40,545 nt of DNA from contig PWND01000115.1 of the NCBI GenBank assembly GCA_003557965.1, positions 1-40,545 of the forward strand. The letters run 5' to 3'. Below the pieces are notes generated by a model that was not told the origin of the DNA, ran no database searches, and saw nothing but the letters and a program-made list of their open reading frames with translations. How positions within the stretch are numbered: position 1 is the first letter of the stretch; each line of letters begins with the position of its first letter. Shown piece by piece: positions 35,550 through 40,545 of this stretch. The DNA comes from Bacteroidales bacterium (GTDB lineage Bacteria > Bacteroidota > Bacteroidia > Bacteroidales > UBA7960). A program made the translations under genes and the position numbers.

Positions 35550-36497
35550 TTATGGCAAGATAAATTCAGGGCGTTCTATTACTTTCTTAATACCGGTTTT
35601 AAGTGATGTTATTTTTCTGTTTAGCAGCTTGTTCATTTTTGTTGTATCAGGATAGCGGCGATGCATATCTCCTTCAATAAGTGGTGGCTTAAAAGCAATC
35701 TTTGATTTACTCCCTGTTATTTCAATAACAATTTTTGCAAGGTCAATAATTGGTACTTCAATATCAGACCCTATATTTAGAACATCATTTACATATTCAT
35801 TTTTATACAATGCAGCAACACATGCATCAATATTGTCATCTATATAGCAAAATGTTCTGGTTTGATTGCCATCTCCATATATTGGAATATCTTCATTTAG
35901 CAGTGCATGGCTAATAAATTTAGACATAACAAAGTCTGTACTTTGCTTTGGCCCGTACGTATTAAAAAACCTGAATATTGTAAAATCCAATCCAAATTCT
36001 TTTTTATATGATCGCAGGTATGCCTCTCCAACGTTTTTCACCACAGCATAAGGAATCCTTGAATTTAAGGGAGTAGTTTCTTCGTTTTGAGGTAAATCAA
36101 CCGGCTCACCATAGACTTCGGAAGATGAAGCAAAAAACACCCTTTTTACGCCTGAGTTTTTACATAGGTCAAATATATGCTCTATCCCATATAAATCTTT
36201 TAATACTTTTATGGGGTTTGCTTGCGTGGCATTAACACCAACAAAAGCAGCGTAATGAAAAACATAATCAAACTTGTTTGCAAGCATTACTTCAGCAATA
36301 TCCCTGTAATCATTAACATCACACTTAATAAAACTCCAGTTGTCTTTTGGTTTTTGAGGCAACTTTTCAAGGCTGCCGCTTAATAAATTATCTACAATTA
36401 CTACATAGTTATCAGGGTTTTCAATAAGTTTTTCAGCTAAGCAACTTCCAATAAAGCCCGCTCCCCCGGTAATTAATATTTTCGTCCTTTTTTTCAT
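35550..36497 (-). CDS. NAD-dependent sugar-nucleotide epimerase/dehydratase
   Basis: The protein has 315 residues from the ATG at 36497; a TTG two codons upstream is possible but less likely. It is an extended short-chain dehydrogenase with NAD-binding GGAGFIG (11-17), the active-site SSSEVYG (around 134) and YxxxK with Tyr150 and Lys154, then FRFFNTYGPKQ and YIDDNIDACVAAL. It resembles UDP-glucose/UDP-N-acetylglucosamine 4-epimerases and UDP-glucuronate decarboxylases; the exact substrate cannot be read. It supplies activated sugars for surface glycans. It leads a two-gene unit with the polyprenyl synthase. Confidence 0.88.
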   Translation of the reverse strand: MKKRTKILITGGAGFIGSCLAEKLIENPDNYVVIVDNLLSGSLEKLPQKPKDNWSFIKCDVNDYRDIAEVMLANKFDYVFHYAAFVGVNATQANPIKVLKDLYGIEHIFDLCKNSGVKRVFFASSSEVYGEPVDLPQNEETTPLNSRIPYAVVKNVGEAYLRSYKKEFGLDFTIFRFFNTYGPKQSTDFVMSKFISHALLNEDIPIYGDGNQTRTFCYIDDNIDACVAALYKNEYVNDVLNIGSDIEVPIIDLAKIVIEITGSKSKIAFKPPLIEGDMHRRYPDTTKMNKLLNRKITSLKTGIKKVIERPEFILP

Positions 36498-36564
36498 CTG
36501 CAATAGAGTGTTTTTAATAAAAGAAATTAATACCTATTCCTTTTATAGTATTAGAATTTCACCA

Positions 36565-36572
36565 CAAAGTTA
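36565..36572 (-). promoter_or_regulatory. -7 promoter motif for the epimerase operon
   Basis: On the minus strand this reads TAACTTTG, 67 bases before the ATG at 36497. No -33 element is clear. Confidence 0.45.
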
Positions 36573-36677
36573 TAATAATTCTATAAAAATTTTGGGATTA
36601 TGGGTATTCTTGCCGCTATAAAGTGTTTTTATTAATAATTGAAGTAGTTTCTTTCTTTTTACTTATTGTCAATGTAT

Positions 36678-36685
36678 TACTTTTG
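36678..36685 (+). promoter_or_regulatory. -7 promoter motif for the alkaline phosphatase
   Basis: TACTTTTG matches TAnnTTTG and would give a leader of about 150 bases. No -33 element at normal spacing is seen, so this is tentative. No pho box was recognised. Confidence 0.35.
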
Positions 36686-36844
36686 TAACAATAAAAAATA
36701 TCTTAGCTGAAATAACAGCATACGTTTTATAAAGCAAACAAAAAATAATGTTTGTTGTTTTTGTTATACAACAGCTTATACAAATTAAAGCTTTTGTAAT
36801 TGTTACTTAAATAGAGCATCATTAAATTTTAAAAACCTGTAATA

Positions 36845-38260
36845 ATGAAATTAAAACATAAATTTTTATTTGCATTAATTGCCATTACAATTTTTTCATC
36901 ATGTAGTGGCAATAAAAGTGAAAGAAATAGCTTGCCAAAACCCAAAAATATTATTGTTTTTATTGGAGATGGCATGGGATATAATCATATTCTTGCAGCA
37001 AATTATTTCGAGCATGGCATGGCTAATGCACAAGCATATGAGCAGCAGGATTGGGTTAGCTTAGCCATGGCTACATATAGTTCTGTAATTAGTATTTCAA
37101 ATGGAGATACAGTATTTTCAGGCGGGTATAACCCAAGAGAAGCATGGGAAAACCCTGCTTATATTATCAAAGATTATACTGACAGCGGAGCTGGTGCTAC
37201 AGCAATTTCAACAGGGGAAAAAACCTTTAATAACTCAATAGGAATTGGTGTTTGGGGTGACACCCTTGTGCACATTAGCTCAATAGCAAAAAACAAAGGA
37301 AAAAGCATTGGTGTTGTTGCCAATGTGCCATTCAGCCACGCCACACCGGCAGGATTTTTAGCACACAACTCAAACCGAAGCAATTACGAAGAAATAACAA
37401 AGTATCTTTTATTTGAAACAAAGGCAGATTTAATTATTGGCACAGGCAATCCCGGATATAATTGCAATGCAGAAGTCTCAGAAGGCGACCCAAAATTTGT
37501 AGGAGGGCCAAAACTTTGGGAAAAACTTATGGAGAACCAAAGCAGAATAGAATTCACGATAAATGACAAAACCTATGCTGTAAAAGATGCCACAGGCAAC
37601 GGGAAACCCGACCCATGGCATTTATTACAATCCTATGAAGAGTTTTTATCTTTGAGTAAAAACCCGCCTTCCGGAAGGATACTCGGGGTGCCAAAAATAT
37701 ACAGCACTTTGCAGTCGGAAAGAGATATAAGTGACGATGAAATACTTCCCTACTCTACTCCCCTTAATACTAACATACCTACTCTTGAAGAGATGGCCAA
37801 GGGAGCAATTAGCTTTTTGTCTCAAAATGAAAATGGATTTTTTATTATGATTGAAGGTGGGGCTATTGACTGGGCCAGTCATAGTAACAATTCTGCCAGG
37901 GTTATTGAAGAGCAAATTGATTTTAACAACTCTGTTGCTGCAGCTGTTGAATGGGTTGAGAAATATAGCAACTGGGATGAAACACTTATTATTGTTACCA
38001 GCGATCATGAATGCGGATATCTCACAGGGCCTTCTCATCCGGAGGTATTAAATTCTCCTGTAAAGAATAATGGAAAGGGAAATCTGCCATCTATGAAATG
38101 GAATTACGACAGCCATACTAATCAATTGGTTCCCTTTTATGCTAAAGGAGCAGGTGCTGAACTTTTTTACATATTTGCAGATGAAAATGACCCAATAAGA
38201 GGCCCTTTCATTCAAAACTCTGAAATTGCACAACTTATATATCTACTTTGGAAGCAATAA
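36845..38260 (+). CDS. Alkaline phosphatase lipoprotein
   Basis: The 471-residue protein has a signal sequence with lipobox FSSC (Cys20). The catalytic core is clear: VFIGDGMG (metal ligand Asp42), the nucleophile in TDSGAGAT (Ser114), HATPAGFLAHNSNR, MIEGGAIDWASHSNN and ITVTSDHECG-like IIVTSDHECG. It is a PhoA-type metal-dependent phosphomonoesterase, probably anchored to the outer membrane or periplasmic face by its lipid. It has its own promoter and ends 101 bases before the convergent helicase. No substrate specificity can be read. Confidence 0.92.
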   Translation: MKLKHKFLFALIAITIFSSCSGNKSERNSLPKPKNIIVFIGDGMGYNHILAANYFEHGMANAQAYEQQDWVSLAMATYSSVISISNGDTVFSGGYNPREAWENPAYIIKDYTDSGAGATAISTGEKTFNNSIGIGVWGDTLVHISSIAKNKGKSIGVVANVPFSHATPAGFLAHNSNRSNYEEITKYLLFETKADLIIGTGNPGYNCNAEVSEGDPKFVGGPKLWEKLMENQSRIEFTINDKTYAVKDATGNGKPDPWHLLQSYEEFLSLSKNPPSGRILGVPKIYSTLQSERDISDDEILPYSTPLNTNIPTLEEMAKGAISFLSQNENGFFIMIEGGAIDWASHSNNSARVIEEQIDFNNSVAAAVEWVEKYSNWDETLIIVTSDHECGYLTGPSHPEVLNSPVKNNGKGNLPSMKWNYDSHTNQLVPFYAKGAGAELFYIFADENDPIRGPFIQNSEIAQLIYLLWKQ

Positions 38261-38361
38261 GAAACCTGTCTCTTCTTTTCTAAAGCTGGTAAAGCTGCTC
38301 TTTTAGTAAGATATAAAAAAGTCTTTCCGGCTTCGGAATTACTCTGTCTGGCACTTTATAT

Positions 38362-39993
38362 TTACTGCCTTGATTCTCTTTGGTTGAATGAAATACCTTT
38401 GTGGGAAGAGCCATTTAGTTCTTTAATAATGCTATTTGCCAGCTTTTTCTCAACTTCAACAGCAAAAGCACGTTTAAAAATCTCTATTTGCCCTATTTCT
38501 GAATTACGTGCACCAGGTGCACCAACGCATAGCTTAATGATTTCAAGCTTTGTTATATTTTTACCCTTACCAACGTTGAACAATATCCTTGACATATTTT
38601 TCCCGCTTCCTTTTCCATTTCTTTTCCTGTTTTCAGGCTTTGAGCGCTCTCTTCTTTTTGAAGGCTTTTCAGAAACATTTAAATCAGGAGCATTTTTATA
38701 ATAATCCAAAATACGGTTAAACTCCAATGAAACAAATCTTTCTATGATTTCTTCTTTTGAAAGATCTTTCAATAAATCATTTGCCTCTGCCATATAATCA
38801 TGTAACTGGTTGTGGCCAACCGGTGAATTTTTCAATTTGTCAATTAACTTCACTAATTGTCTCTCACAAATCTCCTTTTTGCCGGGTATAAGCTTGTTTT
38901 CAAACTTTTTATTAATTACTCTTTCCAGTTGGAAAATCTTGTTTTTTTCTCTCTGGCTTATGATAGAAACGGCTACCCCCTCTTTTCCGGCTCTGCCTGT
39001 TCTTCCGGTGCGATGAGTATAAACTTCAGGGTCATCAGGCAAGTTGAAGTTAATCACATGTGTGAGGTTGTTTACATCAAGGCCTCTTGCCGCAACATCT
39101 GTAGCAACAAGTATCCTGATGTTTTTTTCTCTGAATTTCTGCATAACATAATCTCTCTGAGCCTGGGAAAGGTCTCCGTGTAATGCTTCTGAATTATATC
39201 CATCACCCATAAGTTTTGAAGCCACATCTTTAGTTTCAATACGTGTACGGCAAAAAACTATACCATATATTTCCGGATAATAGTCAACAACTCTTTTCAG
39301 GGCATTATACCTGTCTCTTGACTGCACTGTGTGATAAATGTGAGAAAGGTTTTCTGCTACCGAGTTTTTTTTGCCGATAGTAATTTCCAAAGGCGATTGC
39401 ATATAATTTTTTGTAATTGACAATATTCCGGGAGCCATCGTAGCTGAAAAAAGAAGTGTGTTTTTGTTAACCGGGGTATGTTCAAGTATAGCGTCAACAT
39501 CTTCACGAAATCCCATTTTTAGCATTTCATCAGCTTCATCCAATACAAGCGTGGATACTTTTGACAGGTCAATTTTCTTTCTTCTGATTATATCATAAAT
39601 ACGACCTGGTGTTGCTACAATAACATTAGCTCCGTTTTTCAAGGCAGATATTTGTTTGTCAATTGCTGCACCACCATAAACTGCAGCTATTTTTATGCCG
39701 TCAATATATCTGCTAAAAGACTCCATATCGCGGGCTATTTGCAAACAAAGTTCTCGTGTTGGGCTTAATACCAGGATTTGCGGATAAGCTGCTTTCGTGT
39801 CAATTTGTTCAAGAGAAGGCAAGCCAAATGCAGCAGTTTTACCTGTTCCTGTTTGAGCCAGCCCGATAATATCTTGTTTTTTTTCTAATAATGCCGGAAT
39901 TACTTTTTCCTGTATAGGAGTTGCGTTTTCAAATCCAAGGCTTTTAATGCCTTTCATAATTTCAGGAGAAAGCCCCATTTCTTTAAATAACAT
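38362..39993 (-). CDS. DEAD-box RNA helicase (CsdA/DeaD type with DbpA-like C-terminal domain)
   Basis: The 543-residue protein carries the full motif set: Q motif with Gln28, AQTGTGKT (46-53), PTREL (79-82), TPGR, DEAD (152-155), SAT, and HRTGRTGR. A basic linker (around 425-460, rich in Arg, Lys and Gly) is followed by a DbpA-type RNA-binding domain (about 465-540, LFNVGKGKNITKLEII and GQIEIFKRAFAVEV). Such helicases help ribosome assembly and mRNA turnover, often at low temperature. A long structured leader precedes it (39994-40201), suggesting post-transcriptional control. It converges with the alkaline phosphatase gene. Confidence 0.93.
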   Translation of the reverse strand: MLFKEMGLSPEIMKGIKSLGFENATPIQEKVIPALLEKKQDIIGLAQTGTGKTAAFGLPSLEQIDTKAAYPQILVLSPTRELCLQIARDMESFSRYIDGIKIAAVYGGAAIDKQISALKNGANVIVATPGRIYDIIRRKKIDLSKVSTLVLDEADEMLKMGFREDVDAILEHTPVNKNTLLFSATMAPGILSITKNYMQSPLEITIGKKNSVAENLSHIYHTVQSRDRYNALKRVVDYYPEIYGIVFCRTRIETKDVASKLMGDGYNSEALHGDLSQAQRDYVMQKFREKNIRILVATDVAARGLDVNNLTHVINFNLPDDPEVYTHRTGRTGRAGKEGVAVSIISQREKNKIFQLERVINKKFENKLIPGKKEICERQLVKLIDKLKNSPVGHNQLHDYMAEANDLLKDLSKEEIIERFVSLEFNRILDYYKNAPDLNVSEKPSKRRERSKPENRKRNGKGSGKNMSRILFNVGKGKNITKLEIIKLCVGAPGARNSEIGQIEIFKRAFAVEVEKKLANSIIKELNGSSHKGISFNQRESRQ

Positions 39994-40195
39994 TTTTAAT
40001 AGTTTTAAGGCCTCTCTGAATCATTGTTTTTGTTGATATCAGGTCAACCTGTTTATAAATATTTCAACAGAACGTTTGACTGCTCTTTTGTTGTACAAAC
40101 AATTCTTTGGAGCAGTTGAAGTGTGATGCAACCAATAAAAAAACAGGCTTATTTGTTCTTAATGGAGGGATCTTTCAAACAATTCTCTTAAAAAA
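39994..40195 (-). promoter_or_regulatory. Long structured 5' leader of the helicase gene
   Basis: About 200 bases separate the predicted start of transcription from the ATG. On the transcript strand the clearest structure is a stem of seven pairs (40079-40085 with 40110-40116), with an inner TTGTT/AACAA hairpin (40088-40092 with 40098-40102). A smaller CAGG/CCTG hairpin lies nearer the start codon. No known riboswitch is recognised. Confidence 0.45.
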
Positions 40196-40201
40196 CCGGC
40201 G

Positions 40202-40209
40202 CAAAAGTA
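40202..40209 (-). promoter_or_regulatory. -7 promoter motif for the DEAD-box helicase
   Basis: On the minus strand this reads TACTTTTG (TAnnTTTG), about 210 bases upstream of the start codon. Confidence 0.5.
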
Positions 40210-40284
40210 ATCATTATTATTTAATAAGTGCAGAAAAATCTTAAATAATCACTATTGTCCTCATTAAAAACCCATGTATGCCCT

Positions 40285-40318
40285 GTCATTTCGAATGTTT
40301 AGGCCCGGGTTTTGGGCC
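40285..40318. repeat. TGTCATTTCGA-type element fragment and GC-rich hairpin
   Basis: CTGTCATTTCGAATG starts a stretch that resembles the TGTCATTTCGA intergenic repeats common in Bacteroidota. It is followed by a hairpin GGCCC (40302-40306) with GGGCC (40314-40318). No second copy is seen in the window. Confidence 0.35.
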
Positions 40319-40411
40319 GTCGATGTGGAATTACAATTAGTGTTTTTCTTGTTTAGCCAATGCTGTTGATAACCTGATTTTTTCTGTTTTTGTTAAATCA
40401 AATGGTTTTGG

Positions 40412-40504
40412 GACAGGTCAAGCCCTGTTATGCGACATTTACAATGCGTGTCCACTTGGAATGTAGTTCAAGCCGGGGGTAAGTCGGACAGGGCTTGACC
40501 TGTC
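40412..40504. repeat. Perfect 17-base inverted repeat pair
   Basis: GACAGGTCAAGCCCTGT (40412-40428) is the exact reverse complement of ACAGGGCTTGACCTGTC (40488-40504). Each arm is itself an interrupted palindrome (ACAGG...CCTGT). The 59-base spacer contains a partial third copy (TTCAAGCC at 40468-40475). The local GC content looks higher than in other intergenic regions. This could be a REP-like or miniature mobile element near the window end. Confidence 0.75.
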
Positions 40505-40545
40505 TTTAAAAAACAGCTTTTACACCATGAACAAAGCATTTTGAA

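Larger units (their letters stand above)
36498..36844. other. Divergent intergenic region between epimerase and alkaline phosphatase
   Basis: This 347-base AT-rich stretch holds one -7 motif facing each way (minus-strand TAACTTTG at 36565-36572; plus-strand TACTTTTG at 36678-36685) and a weak hairpin (AACAAAAA/TTTTTGTT, 36737-36765) in the leader of the phosphatase gene. No gene or RNA is visible in it. Confidence 0.5.

Overview
The window is chromosomal DNA from a member of the Bacteroidota, probably class Bacteroidia. The evidence is AT-rich DNA, many intergenic matches to the Bacteroidota sigma-factor -7 element TAnnTTTG, a type IX secretion C-terminal sorting domain, a DUF3078 outer-membrane protein, a TonB-dependent receptor with a carboxypeptidase-regulatory-like plug extension, pyrB-pyrI as a pair, and a lysine 2,3-aminomutase-like protein of over 700 residues. 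No phage, transposase, CRISPR array or rRNA is visible. The taxon is an inference.

Layout. (1) 1-5199, plus strand: a cell-surface locus. It has a 5'-truncated exported subunit, a strong hairpin, a second related exported protein, a roughly 1184-residue outer-membrane protein (Ig/NEW3-like domain, usher-like beta barrel, SdrD-B-like domain, OmpA-like C-terminus) and a small lipoprotein. (2) 5275-6165: tRNA-Gly(GCC), a hairpin, tRNA-Leu(UAA), and a zinc-ribbon protein gene 30 bases downstream. (3) 6162-11404, minus strand: a glycosyltransferase, a lysine 6-dehydrogenase-like enzyme, a frameshifted DUF362 gene, an orphan YhcG/DUF1016 nuclease and a DUF6599-like exported protein. (4) 11636-14363: a His-rich membrane protein and a ZnuD-like TonB receptor, suggesting metal uptake. 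(5) 14382-19760: polA and a kamA-like gene, each preceded by a promoter-like motif and a short hairpin with a T-run. (6) 19780-24603: a DUF3078 protein, a polysaccharide flippase, gpmI and a small type IX cargo protein. (7) 24830-28734: a cyclic 2,3-diphosphoglycerate synthetase-like GTPase, pyrBI and gpsA. (8) 28814-34505: rsmI, an acidic hypothetical protein, tdk, a DUF2378-like protein, dnaG and a patatin. (9) 34543-40545: a polyprenyl diphosphate synthase, a sugar-nucleotide epimerase, an alkaline phosphatase lipoprotein, a DEAD-box helicase with a long structured leader, and a repeat-bearing terminal intergenic region.

Most genes are housekeeping. The parts most likely to hold something new are the surface locus at the left end, where two paralogous subunits precede a multi-domain barrel protein and no separate chaperone gene is visible; the orphan nuclease gene, which carries a 29-base palindrome inside its coding sequence; and the two short promoter-hairpin-T-run units upstream of polA and kamA. 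Frameshift, start-site and promoter calls come from reading the sequence. Family names come from motif recognition, without database searches.
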